DNA of 64,000 nt from Setophaga petechia (lineage: Eukaryota > Chordata > Aves > Passeriformes > Parulidae), in contig JANCRA010000014.1 in the NCBI GenBank assembly GCA_024362935.1, positions 3,677,001 to 3,741,000 on the forward strand. Reading direction: 5' to 3'. The notes below the pieces were generated by a model. The model saw only the letters and a program-made list of their open reading frames with translations. It was not told the origin of the DNA and made no database searches. This document shows positions 30,985 through 42,494 of this stretch, in pieces. The stretch's first letter is position 1, and the number at the start of each line of letters is the position of its first letter. Position numbers and translations under genes: made by a program.

Positions 30985-33545
30985 TTTCTTTCTTGGTTTC
31001 TGTCTCATCGACCTTGGTAGGAAATCCTTCCAGGAGTTAACATGGATCCTCTCATCAAACTTCTCCCTGGCTCACAGAAGCTACTGTAAAAACTCCTCCA
31101 CAAGGTGGGACTGCTCTTCCAGGCAAGACAGAAATCACTGGGGATGGTTCCATGCAGATTAGAGTGAAACCCAGCTCGAGGGAAGCCCAGAATGCCCAGG
31201 GCAGGGGCAGTGATGGTCCTGCAGAGCCTGGGGGGCAGTGCAGGCACATCTGCCAACCCTGCTGCTGACACATCTCACTCCTGCCGTGGATGGAGCTCCC
31301 AGGACATGCTGCCAACGAGAATGTCAATGAGGGAGTGCTGGTGGCAGCTTGCAGATCAATGCAATCAGCACAGAGCTCTATTCACAGCTCAGAAATTGCT
31401 GCCACAGCAGCCCCTCGGTCCCAGAGCCTTGTTAAACCTTGCTGGGAGCTCTGCTGGGCTTTCTCAGAGGGGATTTCACCTGCAGCACACACTCCTGAGC
31501 TTGGAGGCACAGAAACCACACTGGCAGCATGGCAAAAGGTGAGGCAGAACCAGAAACAGCATGTTCAGAAATATTGGTTATTTCTCCTGTTCTTCCTCCC
31601 AAGGAGGCATTTTTAGATTTGGGAATCTTTAGATAAAGCAAAAGGTAGAAAAAGACAGCAGGTGTTGTACATTGAATTTTTCACCACAGCACAATTGTAC
31701 ACCACCCTCAGGGCAGGCATCCTCTGAACTCAAATTCCTGGGGATGCCAACCAAGCTGAGGCTTTCACCCCTCAGGTAATGAGGGGAAGGGCTCCCCTCC
31801 ACTCTCACTCAGCTGAAATTTCATTTCAGGAGCCCTGTGCTGTGTGCCTGGGATCTGATTTGCACAATATCCCCAAATGTCTCAATCACCACTCCACAAG
31901 CATCTCATTTTTTAAACAATCTGAATAAATCAGTTCTTGGGAGAGCTCCCTGGATTTCAGTCAAGTTGCACCTTTCAGTCTCAAACTTGTCAACAAGTTC
32001 TGAGGATTATTATTAAAATTAATTAAAATTAATGACATTAATAAAAAGAACTTTTTTGTATTGTATACTTTACCGTGGTCCTGTTAAGATCTCTAGAAAT
32101 CAAAGCACCACCACCACAATAAGGTGGAAAACCATTCCTGCAAACCTGCAGAGGGGAAAACAGACACAGACATTCAGTGATTTGCCTGAGACAGTTGGAC
32201 AAAATTGTCTCAGGGCTGGGAAATGAAGTGATGTCCCTTGGCTCTCCATACAGAGCTTTATTTGTGGCACCAGTCTAATCTTCCTCAGCTTCAGTAGCCT
32301 GGAAAGACAACATTGAAGTGCCTGGGGTGGTGTCATCTCCTTTCACTCAGCCCTGCAGCTCCTGACAAGCTCAGAAAACACAAGTCCCTTCCACAGATAA
32401 AGAAATTTTTTGCTCTTAACAAGGACTCTTGCCTCATTAATAAGTTCTAGTTTCACTGACTTTGAATTCTTTGAATTATTCTTTGAATTTTCTCTTTTAT
32501 CCACAGCGTTGTGAAACAAATTAAATCTGTTACCAAACTCAGGATGCCAAAACACCAAACTGCTGCATCTTTGAACTTTGGTGGGTAATTTGATATTTAT
32601 AGGAAATATCCAGTGTGAAACTCCCATCTATATTTAAAATATCAATATAGTTTAGACTCTTAAGATATGAATTTAGAAGTGAGCTGGTCTTTCCTCCATT
32701 TCTTTACCCAGAAACCCTTGGAGAAGTTGCTCAGGAGTACAAGATGGACTGGCTGGGAAAAGGAATCACAGATCAGAATCACCTGCCTGTCATCCCTGCC
32801 TCCCTAAAGTGCTGCAAGCACACACAGCCAGTGCTGTGATATCCCACTCTAAATGCAGGATCATGTCCTCCCTGCCTCTCCCCTCACTGATTTGTTTACA
32901 GGCATCTCTCACCTGCAAGAGATGGACAAACACTTGTAACTGAGTGGAAAGAGAGTGGAAATAATATCCAACCTGACCAGAAAGCTGAAACCCAGAGCTC
33001 CCATTTCCCTTTGCCCTGCACTATCTCCCCTGAACCATCACATATCTGCTGTGAATTTGCTCTATAAACCTGCCTGAGCTTTCTCTTTTTTTTTTTCTTT
33101 TTCTGGAATATTTTGCTGAATATTTTGCTGCTCTCAGAATGAGAGGCACAGGGCTCTGTGCTTTGATCAGATCCCTCTGCTTCTGTTATCTCGTTGTGAA
33201 CATTAAGGACAGATGCAATGCAAATGCTTTCAAACATCAGCTGCCACTGTTGAGAATACCAAATCAGATGAAAAAAAACAGCTCTTGCAAGATTTTCACC
33301 CCTTTTCTATACCACAGATTCTATACTCATAGATTTTATCAAGATACTTCAATTTAAAGATAAATCTCCACAATTTCTGCTACTATTATCCCCCCTCTTC
33401 CCCAAAATACCAGTTCTCATTATTTCATCCTGTATTTGTGCTTATTTTTAGCATGCTCAAGTCTCTGCTGTTGAGGGCTTTCAGCCAGGCACAGGAAGAT
33501 TTTCCATTCCAGCTTCCACCCCACTGCCAAGGCTTCTGCAACAGA
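30985..33545. other. Intergenic, nothing recognised
   Basis: Several short overlapping open frames at 31.0-31.6 kb show no domain or splice context. No element or exon supported. Confidence 0.35.
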
Positions 33546-33583
33546 AGGAGCCCATCCCTGCAGCAGGGTGCAGGACAGTGGGT

Positions 33584-33961
33584 TGTCACAGACATATTTT
33601 ATGAAAAATCCTTTTGTTAGGATCTTTTCTCCTGAGAAGCTGAGAAGCTTCAGCTTCCCCATGTTTTGCTGCTTTGGAATGTGATCTGGAGAATTGTTTC
33701 CCCAGCATGGGAAATTGTTTTTGCTTGATGGCCAATGCCAGCCACCTGTGTCGAGGCCGTGAGCAGCCACAAGATTTTATTATCATTCCATTCCCTTCCT
33801 TTCAAGCCTTCTGATGAAATCCTTTCTTCTGTTCTTTTAGTGTAGTTTTAATATATCATTTTCTTTAATATAATATATATCATAAAATAATAAATCAGCC
33901 TTCTGCAACATGGAGTCAAGATCCCTTCCTTCATCCTGGGGCACCTGCGAACATCACTGCA
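33584..33961 (+). mobile_element. Solo LTR, family A copy 6, with perfect 6-bp TSD
   Basis: 378 bp, TGTCACAGACATATTT ... AACATCACTGCA. Flanked by GTGGGT at 33578-33583 and 33962-33967. Carries the family AT-rich poly(A) region. The middle part (CCTGTGTCGAGGCCGTGAGC) differs from the other copies. Confidence 0.92.
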
Positions 33962-34615
33962 GTGGGTCCCAGCAGGAGCCCATCCTTCCAGCAGGACAGC
34001 AGCTCTCAGCAGGAGCACATCCTTCCAGCAGGATGCAGGGCACACCTCCCAGAATGAGCCCATCCCTCCAGCAGGACAGCAGGACACAGCTCCCAAAATG
34101 AGCCCATCCCTCCAGAAGGATGCAGGACACAGCTCCCAGAATGAGCCCATCCCTCCAGAAGGATGTAGGACACAGCTCCCAGAATGAGTCCATCCCTCCA
34201 GAAGGATGCAGGACACAGCTCCCAGAATGAGCCCATCCCTCCAGAAGGATGCAGGACACAGATCCCAGAAGGATCCCATCCTTCCAGAAGGATGCAGGAC
34301 ACAGCTCCCAGAAGGATCCCATCCCTCCAGCAGGATGCAGGACAGAGCTCCCAGAAGGATCCCATCCCTCCAGAAGGATGCAGGACACAGCTCCCAGAAG
34401 GAGCCCATCCCTCCAGAAGGATGCAGGACACAGCTCCCAGAATGAGCCCATCCTTCCAGAAGGATGCAGGACACAGCTCCCAGAAGGATCCCATCTTTCC
34501 AGAAGGAGCCCATCCCTCCCACAGGGTGCAGGACAGAACTCCCAGAAGGAGCTCATCCCTCCAGCAGGGTGCAGGACACAGCTCCAAGAAGAAGCCTGTC
34601 CTTCCAGCAGGAGCT

Positions 34616-34941
34616 TGTGGACAGTTTTTTATTGAGACATAATTGATGGGAAAAGAGATGTGAGAAAATACATCTGAGAAAGCAACAGCTGCCTAATTCA
34701 AGGACACATTTTCTTTGAGGAAGAAGCTATTCAAGAAAATATGTGATAACAGGAGGTAAAAAAGAAGTCATAAACATCCTGAGAAAGGTGGGACTGACTT
34801 TTTATAGCTGACCAATAGTGAGCTCTACTTTTGCAATGTGTATGAGCCTTATTACTGTGATTATAAAAGTGTGCCTGTTAATCAATAAATCGAGACTTGT
34901 CGATCATCATTGGATGAGCTCATCTCCCATCTACCTCGTCA
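34616..34941 (+). mobile_element. Solo LTR, family D copy 1, with perfect 6-bp TSD
   Basis: 326 bp, TGTGGACAGTTTTTTATTG ... CTACCTCGTCA. Flanked by GGAGCT at 34610-34615 and 34942-34947, both derived from the minisatellite. TATA-like ATTATAAAAGTGT precedes AATCAATAAATCG. Confidence 0.93.
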
Positions 34942-35109
34942 GGAGCTCACCATTCCAGAAGGAGCCCATCCCTCCAGCAGGCTGCAGGACACAGCTCTAA
35001 GAAGAAGCCTGTCCTTCCAGCAGGAGCTCACCATTCCAGAAGGAGCCCATCCCTCCAGCAGGATGCAGGACACAGCTCCCAGAATGAGCCCATCCTTCCA
35101 GCACCTCCA

Positions 35110-35750
35110 GCTCTGTCCTTGTGCCACCACATGAGCCTGCAGTGAGTTTTTCCTGCCTTTAAAAGGGGAGAGGCACTGAGGGCTCTGCTTTTCCCTCAGT
35201 GGACACCTCTGAGGAGGCTTCTAAGCATTCTCAGCACGTGTGGTGAAACTGAGTTATTTGGAAGCTCAGGGGAGCTGGATTCTGCCTCAAATTCTGGCTT
35301 GATTCGTTTCCTAGGAGCTCTTTTACACCACTGGCTTTGCAAAGAGTGAAGAGCTTGTGTCTTCAGGGTGAGAGTGAATTTATCTGCTCTACTGAGATGA
35401 GCCACCCATCCCCACTGCCCCCACAGGTGCAGGGGGCTTCCAGGGAGCATCAGACACTCCCTGGCCATGGAACCATCACCTTCTGGGTTCTCTCCCATTT
35501 GCCACATCCAGCTTAAAAAGACACCTGAGGACAAGTGAAGTCAGCTGAAGGATCCCACCCTTCCCTTTTGGAGCATCCAGTGAAGAGTTCACACCTTCCT
35601 GCAGTGATGAACACGATCCTGGTGTTGCAGTAAGGTAGAAAAATCATAAAGGATTCATAAAATCAAGCCTGCTCTCCTAGAATCAGTGGCTGGCCTTGTC
35701 AAGCTGGCACTGTGCAAATTCCCATGTGAAAGCAATCCTGGTGTGAGCAG
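35110..35750. other. Intergenic, nothing recognised
   Basis: Moderate-GC non-coding sequence with no exon or repeat that I could support. Confidence 0.35.
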
Positions 35751-35754
35751 TTCA

Positions 35755-36070
35755 TTGCCATAACAATCTATTCCTGGCTAAAAAACAACTTACACCTGTA
35801 TAAACTGGCTTTACACAGTTAGATAGAAACACAAAAAACACAAACAACTCTCTCATAAACAACTTTTCCTGCAGGTACACACTGAGAGTTTGAGTGACCA
35901 ATCAATCCAGAATAACAATTTGTTAGTAACCAATAAAGTGATTGGCAAGAAAGCTCCTGACCAATTGGAGTCACACACCAGGTCTGTAAAACTGCATAAA
36001 AGGAGTTTTGTGAATAAAGAATGGACTTTTTCACCATGAAGAAAATGGAGTCTGTGTGATTTATTCCCAT
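35755..36070 (+). mobile_element. Possible solo LTR, boundaries uncertain
   Basis: CTGCATAAAAGGAG (TATA-like, near 35995) precedes GTGAATAAAGAATGG and a U5-like stretch with GAAAATGGAGTCTGTGTGAT. This is the promoter plus poly(A) spacing seen in the other LTRs here. No target-site duplication or second copy found in the window. Confidence 0.45.
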
Positions 36071-36074
36071 ACAC

Positions 36075-38640
36075 AGACACAGGATAAAGACTTGTTTCTC
36101 CAAAGGAGTAATTGAGGTAAAATAAAAATCCATGTTCCTTGCCTGAGATTGTCACTGCCTGTGCATGTCACCCCAGGCAGGGCCCCTCATTTCCCTCAGC
36201 TGGGTTTGCACCTTAAGTGCTTCCCAGAATTGAAAGCAATAAGAGGAAATAGCAGTGCCCAGTGCAAAATTAATGTGTGCAGCCAACACTGAATCCCAGG
36301 AAAGAGGCAGGATCAACACAAGGCATCACTTACAGGAGTATTTTTAAAGAGGCAAAGGCTATAATGCATCTTATTCCACCTGACAGGTAGCACAGACCCC
36401 GATGAAGCTACCCTGGGTTCCAGCACAGCACTCTTCTATAATTATGCAAATTACCCTGGTTCCAACCACTGGATATATTTGCACAAATGACCCTGATTTT
36501 TCAGGAGCACTCCTCTTTTTCAAGTGTAATTTCACATGCACAATAAACTGTGGATTTCAGAGCAGCACTTTAAGCATCTAAATATCAGGCAGCACCTACA
36601 AATTGTTTAGACAGACATTTTAATACTGCAATTTGTTAGTGCAATTACTTAAGTGGGGAAGGCTGTGTGCAAGGAGGCAGTAAATAATTAAGACCACCAA
36701 AGTGGAGCCTAGGGCACCATTTTAAAAATCTTTTATCTGATACTTACATTTGGCAAGCAGAGGGAAAAAGATGCTTGAGGAGAGCACACAGAGCCAATCA
36801 GCACACAATCTAGTTTCACTCATTGCTGGAGATTATTTTTGAATGCTCTGATTCTAAAGTTATCAAAATTGGGCTGTTGTAAGCAGTTGATGCTGCTTGG
36901 CTTTTTCAGAGCCTCATCAAGGCTTTAAAAACACAGATGGCTGTTCTACAATAATAATAATAAAAAAAAATCTACCTGCAGTGGTGCATTTCCAGCAGAA
37001 TAATCAGGCTGTAACAAGATCAGGAACAAGCCATATATTCAATATGGGAATGTTCCACCCATGGACTCCAGTGCAGGCAGGATAAACAGGTGCTATGCTG
37101 AAAATATAAAGCCTCATTTAATAAAATGCCCCATTTTCTTATATTCCAGGTCTCGTTGCATCTTCCATAAAGATGGAAATTTCTCATCTCAACTCTGCAA
37201 TGAGATTCATCTCCAATACCAGAAATGGCTCTGACTACAGTGGTTGACAAATAAAATACCACACAAAAGAAACACTAAAAACCTTTATGTGTGTGATTAA
37301 GGCTACTCAGAATGCTCCATCTACAGCCCCGAAAATCAAAAGCTTCTCTCTGATTGAAAATATTGCTCCAGCAGCATTTGAACTCCAGGATGTTTTAGGA
37401 AAACCAAGAGACAGAAAGCCTTCAACCACCCCCTCTTGCAGAAAACCCATTAAACACAACAAATTTCACAATGTCAAAAAATGTCAAATCAGTGTCTTGC
37501 AGCTTTATTTTTTTTTTCTTTCAGGCTTAGTATTTGGATTGGGGGAAGTGCCCAAGCCAGCAGAGCATGGTAGGAAAAACCTCACAGAATCAATGCAGGA
37601 GAAATCCTGGAGCCACAGAAAAGGAGAGGCAGTGGGGTGGAGATAAAACCACTGCTTGTAAAGTAATTTCTTTGTGGCCAGCAGAGAAATCCCTCCAGAG
37701 GCAGCCAGACAGCAAAGCTCTGTGTGCTCCACCAAGGGGATCAAACAGGGCAGGGTGGGCTGTGCCTGTGGATTGTTCTGGAACACGCTCCCAGCCCTGC
37801 ACATGAAGGGAAAATGATGGCTGGCTTGTTTCTGGGATCAGCTGATCTACCCCACAAAAGGGAATGGCAGCTGGAAAACCTTATTTTATCCTCTCTTCCT
37901 CAGGTTGAAATAAGCTGCTGAATTTCTTCTGGATTTCTGAATTCTTTCTGGATTGCTCCTGGATTTCTCACCCTGTAGAGCTGAAGGACTCAGGGGGTTG
38001 AGATGCCAACATCCCCAAGGATTTCAGGTTTTTCAACAGGAATGTTCCCAGGATGTTCCCTTCTGCAGTTCCCACAAAACCTTTGTCTCAGGATGATCAG
38101 TAACCTTCTGTAAGTACACATTCACATTTCACAAGGTTTGGATTTAATTGTCTGGTAGAACATTCAGACTTAAATCCTGCTTCCTGTGGAGCTGCAATAC
38201 CTGACAGGATTTGCTTTGCAGTCACCTCTTGCTTTGTCTTTCTACTTTCCCTTGGTGGGCTGGGATCAGCACAGCCCTGATGCATGACAAAATTGGAATT
38301 CTGTAAATTCTCACTGTCCTCAGGTGTTTTTTCTCACCAAAATCAGAAGCAAATTTCCCCCGACTTGATGCAGGAGTTCCACAAGGAACAGTTTCAAACT
38401 CAGGGAAAGGCAGGAATGACCAAAGTGAGGAAATTGGAATGTTCCAGAGATAAATTCAAAACACAGAGCAATAGCAGACACCAATTTGGCAAGATAATGT
38501 AGGATTCCTCTATAGAGGTAAGAGCAGTAGAAACATGTCATATCTGCTTAAAAATGCTCTTTATCTTGTTATCCACAGGAACTGTTCCTAAATCTGTCAG
38601 CTCCACTGCCTCGTGCAGATGGGCTGGTGCCTGATAACAA
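36075..38640. other. Intergenic, AT-rich, low repeat
   Basis: Long AT-rich stretch with few recognisable repeats and no supported exon. Confidence 0.35.
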
Positions 38641-38646
38641 AAGGCA

Positions 38647-38760
38647 GCACAGAATCAATCCCAGCATGGTTTGGGTGGGAAGGGACCTTAAAAATCCTCT
38701 CCCTCCAATCCCCTGCCATGGGCAGGGACATCTCCCAGCAGCCCAGGCTGGTTTCCTTCC
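38647..38760 (-). mobile_element. CR1 LINE 3'-end fragment
   Basis: CACAGAATCAATCCCAGCAT, then GGTTTGGGTGGGAAGGGACC through TGCCATGGGCAGGGACATCT to CAGCCCAGGCTGG is the reverse complement of the CR1 tail. Confidence 0.8.
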
Positions 38761-38769
38761 CCCTGCCCA

Positions 38770-41700
38770 GCTGCCTCCTTCTGCAGAAGTGTTGACAGAG
38801 AATCTCTCTGGTGCCACTGTATCTTTATCAAATTTCACTGAAAATAGCTAATAAATCCAAAATAGAGGAATAAAGAGACAGTGAATTCATAAATCCTGTT
38901 TCCTTACTAAACCAAAAGGAAAGAGATAACTTGTTGTATTAGATAAAGAAATGACACCAGAACATGAGAATTTCACCTGTTGATGATGATGATTGATGAT
39001 AACATGTATTTTAGGAAGTGCCTTCAGTGTCCATTTCCTTGAGGGAGTTTGTTATCATTGCTCAAAGTTATAATGTTAAGCTGTGGTGTCCCAATAATTT
39101 CTTAGGGAGCAGTTTCTAATTAAATGAGCTGAAAATCCTTCATTGAAAGGAGGATAAATAGAGGGATCAAAAAGAAGAAATCTTTTGTTTAAACAGAGAT
39201 CGCAATCATCCAACAGGTACAGTAGAAATATTCAGGTACTTGTTACAGCTGGGCACAGATTTGTTTGAAGTCATGTTCACAGCTCCCTCTAGGAAATGAA
39301 AATTTTCCTTCTATTAACTCCTTGTGTGCTGCACCCTTATAAATAAACAGAGATTGATGGTCTAAACCCCATTTTATTACAAAAATTCTGCAGACTTCTA
39401 GAGACAAGCATGCTATTAATATACAACATCCTCTTACCCTAACACTTAATTAAGAGTCAGTGAAATCCCTCTGTATTAACAGGGGTGGGAAAAGCCAGAC
39501 TGTTACCATTTGCAAAATATTAAGAGATCTTGAAATGAGATCTGAAGCGTTTCTGCACTCCTACAAGTTTTGCCAGACAAATCCCCAGCCACCCTGTGCT
39601 GAATGAAGCTCCCAGGAACATCAGCAGTGCTGCTCCTCTGTCAGACTCCCCACAAGTTGTCAGGTTTTGTGCACTGTGCCTGTCATGTTTCCCCATTTCA
39701 ATGCTCCATTCCCTTTCATCCTCTCATCTCCAGGTAAAAATAAACATGTACCACTCACATCAGCTTTTCTTGCAGCAGGTGTCCTTGGGATGCCAGCACC
39801 TACTTGCAGTAGCAATGAAAATATCTTCAGGCAGTTTGTTGGGGATTTTTCTTCCCCTTGTTTTAGTGTAGGGTCTCTTTTAGTTCCCTTTTTAGCATCA
39901 TTTTTTTTTCAGGGTTATCTCCTTGCCCTCAAAATAAGTCAGGAATTCTGTACACTGAATTTAACAAATTTTAATGCTAATGAACCAGGACAGATCCCTG
40001 CACAGCTTTGCCACTTGATCCCTTCATTTCCTTAAGGAAAAATAAAAAAAGGGGGCATATTTAAGCCAACCCAATCCTTCCATGGGCTCTGATGTGTCTG
40101 AAAATGGGATCACATCATGAGAGAGCCCTGGGGATCCTGTGCCATGTCAGGGGGAAACCAGAGCAGGAGGGGAAGTGCACAGAGCCCAGAGAGACAGAAC
40201 GTGCTGCAAGGAGGAGGGAACCAGACCATGCAGCAGATTCAGGGTTTCTGTGAATATTTCTGTGAATATTGTCACCAGACAGGCCATGGATATCCCAGCT
40301 GGTGAGGATTGCTTCTGAAAGCCCCAGAAATGCTCCTCACCACAGGCTCTGCAGGGACTCTGTGGTGTCACTGCTGGCTGGAAAGGAAGAGAGGGGCAAG
40401 GATGTGCTGTGCAAAACTTTAGGTAAAATTACAGTTCCCCTTCAGTGGGAAATATTCCAAGTTTTCAACTAGAATAAAGGATTTTTCCTCAAAAACAAGG
40501 CAAGCTGACACAGACTTTGAGTCAGTGTGTGACATTTCTTGGCAAATTTCAGCATGGAGACAATTTGTACATTTTAACTGAAGTGTTTGGAGAGGAAGAG
40601 TCATTAACTGAAAAACCTCTCATGTGGGCACCAGCACAAAGATGGGACCCAAAACCACATCAATTCTTGCTGAAATAGTCTTTGATAATGGACATTAACA
40701 GCAAATAAAGCAAAACCAACAGGGAACAACACCCCCATTGCTTGCATTTCCCTGAAATTTATCCTTTTGTGCCAAAGATTTCAAATCATGCTGAAAGCTG
40801 GTTTTACTTTAAATATAATCAGGGAGAATGAGAAAATAATATTCTCAAATTGCAATTATGAAAGAAAATATGTAACATTTGAGGTGCTTCATTTAGAGAA
40901 CACTCCAGGTTAATTATATGAGTTTTCTAATGAAGATATTTTCATGAATACTTAGGATTGTTGCATTTGTCTCATTTGGTAATGAATAGATTGATACACA
41001 GATGATTTCAGCATCTCATTAAAAGAGCTGCAGAATAAATGCTGAAACTCATTCAAGTGAATTGAGAATGCTAGTTCCCATTATGCTGCTTCCCAAGTTT
41101 AATTAATAAGTTGTATTGTTACAATTAATCATAGTCAGATGGTTATGAAAAGTGAGTTTTTATGATCCCAGTGCTTTCTGAATGCACACTGTGGTGCATC
41201 TGCATCACTCAGGTCCATGTGCTGAAAACCCAGCAATATTTACAATAATACCTCAGTACCTGGCATGATTGTGGAGCTCTTTATGCTGAATTAATGCTGA
41301 TCTGCTTTGTTTAGATGCCCACTTTAATGATGTCATGTGCAGTGGGAAGTAAAGCAGGCAGGACTGGGGGCTCAGGCTCATCTCCTGGCACACACAGCAA
41401 TAAATCAGAGGATTCAGGGCTAGAATAATGGGTTTGTGTTGTGTTTGCCCACGTGAGCAGAGGAGCAGAACTCCCTCAGCAGTGCTGCTGCTCAAGGGGC
41501 AGTGACAGGGATGTGGAGAGGGGGAGAACACTCAGCAGCACCTCTGAGCCTTCACAGGGCAGTTCCAACACCAGGAATTCCAATTAACCCAGCTCAGAGT
41601 GCTCCTAGGGAGCAGCAAACTTGTGTGGGGAAGATTTGCTGAAGGAAACCAGGAGCTGTCCCCACCTGGGGACTCTTCCCTGCTGTTCTCTCCAGGGGAA

Positions 41701-41850
41701 GGAGGGAACATCCTCCCAGCACCCACCCAAAATCCTGGCCAACCCACCCAGGCACATCCAGCACTGCTGCTGAGGACTTCTGTGCCACTTTTGTGCTGAG
41801 ATTGAGACAGGAACAGGCGAGAGGCAGGATTGTAGAAAAAACAAAGAAGG
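38770..41850. other. Intergenic, low-repeat AT-rich
   Basis: Contains a short GATGATGATGATTGATGAT tract near 38982. 40780-41160 is rich in TAAT/ATTA homeodomain-like cores without simple-repeat structure. No exon supported. Confidence 0.4.
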
Positions 41851-41854
41851 TTTT

Positions 41855-42487
41855 TGTCTTGGTTTAGAGCAAATTTGGGAGAGGATCTCTAAAGGGGTTC
41901 TTGAAGGAAAACAGATTTAATTGGCTTCTCTCTCTAACCGGTCTGGGAGAAGCTACTTTTTTGGAGAAAAGTGGGAAAAAGCTGTTTATTAAACAATAAA
42001 ACTTAAACAGTATTAAACAACAAAACTCTTTGCTGCTTTAAAAGGGATGACAAACTGAAAAAAATTTGTGTTGCAGCTGAGCTCACTCAGTCTCTGATCA
42101 GTCTGTCTGGCACTGGAAATGTCGCAGGCCAGGCCCGGCCTGGTGGCCACAGGTGCAGCTGCCAGTGCTCCCTTGTGTTTAATTTAAAGCAGGTTTCAAA
42201 AGGTCTAAAGAAAATGGAAAACCCCACAGTCCAGGCAACTTCTTTGCCTCAGCTGGCTAAACTAACTAAAAGCAAAGGAGAGCTCTGTCCTGCTGTCTGT
42301 CCATCCGCACACAGCACAGTCCCGAGCAGGGATGTGGAGGAGTGAGGGCAGTGCATGAAAACAAACTGAGCTGCTTCTCTCCCACCTTCACTCTCTGGGA
42401 CACAACTTAAAGGTGAAAAACTTATTATTCAGCACAAACAGAATGAGATTATTTGAGATAAAAACATCATAGAGTCAACCCAGGACA
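41855..42487 (-). mobile_element. Solo LTR, family F, with probable 5-bp TSD
   Basis: 633 bp, plus-strand ends TGTCTTGGTTTAGAGC ... GAGTCAACCCAGGACA, forming a short inverted terminal match. GTTTT lies on each side (41850-41854, 42488-42492), though this is low-complexity. The minus strand has TTTTATTGTTTAATAAACAG as poly(A) region. No coding interior. Confidence 0.65.
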
Positions 42488-42494
42488 GTTTTAT

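Larger units (their letters stand above)
33547..35105. repeat. 43-bp minisatellite interrupted by two LTRs
   Basis: Unit AGCTCCCAGAATGAGCCCAT followed by CCCTCCAGAAGGATGCAGGACAC (43 bp). One isolated unit lies at 33547-33577, the main array at 33963-34615, and a resumed array at 34942-35105. Sites where the array is broken are exactly the target duplications of a family A LTR (33584-33961) and a family D LTR (34616-34941). The unit length is not a multiple of three but contains no stop in several frames, producing spurious ORFs up to 224 codons on the minus strand. Confidence 0.93.

Noticed and set aside
33848..34646. ORFs of 128-224 codons on both strands
   Set aside because: By-products of the 43-bp minisatellite; all frames are open in an array without stops.
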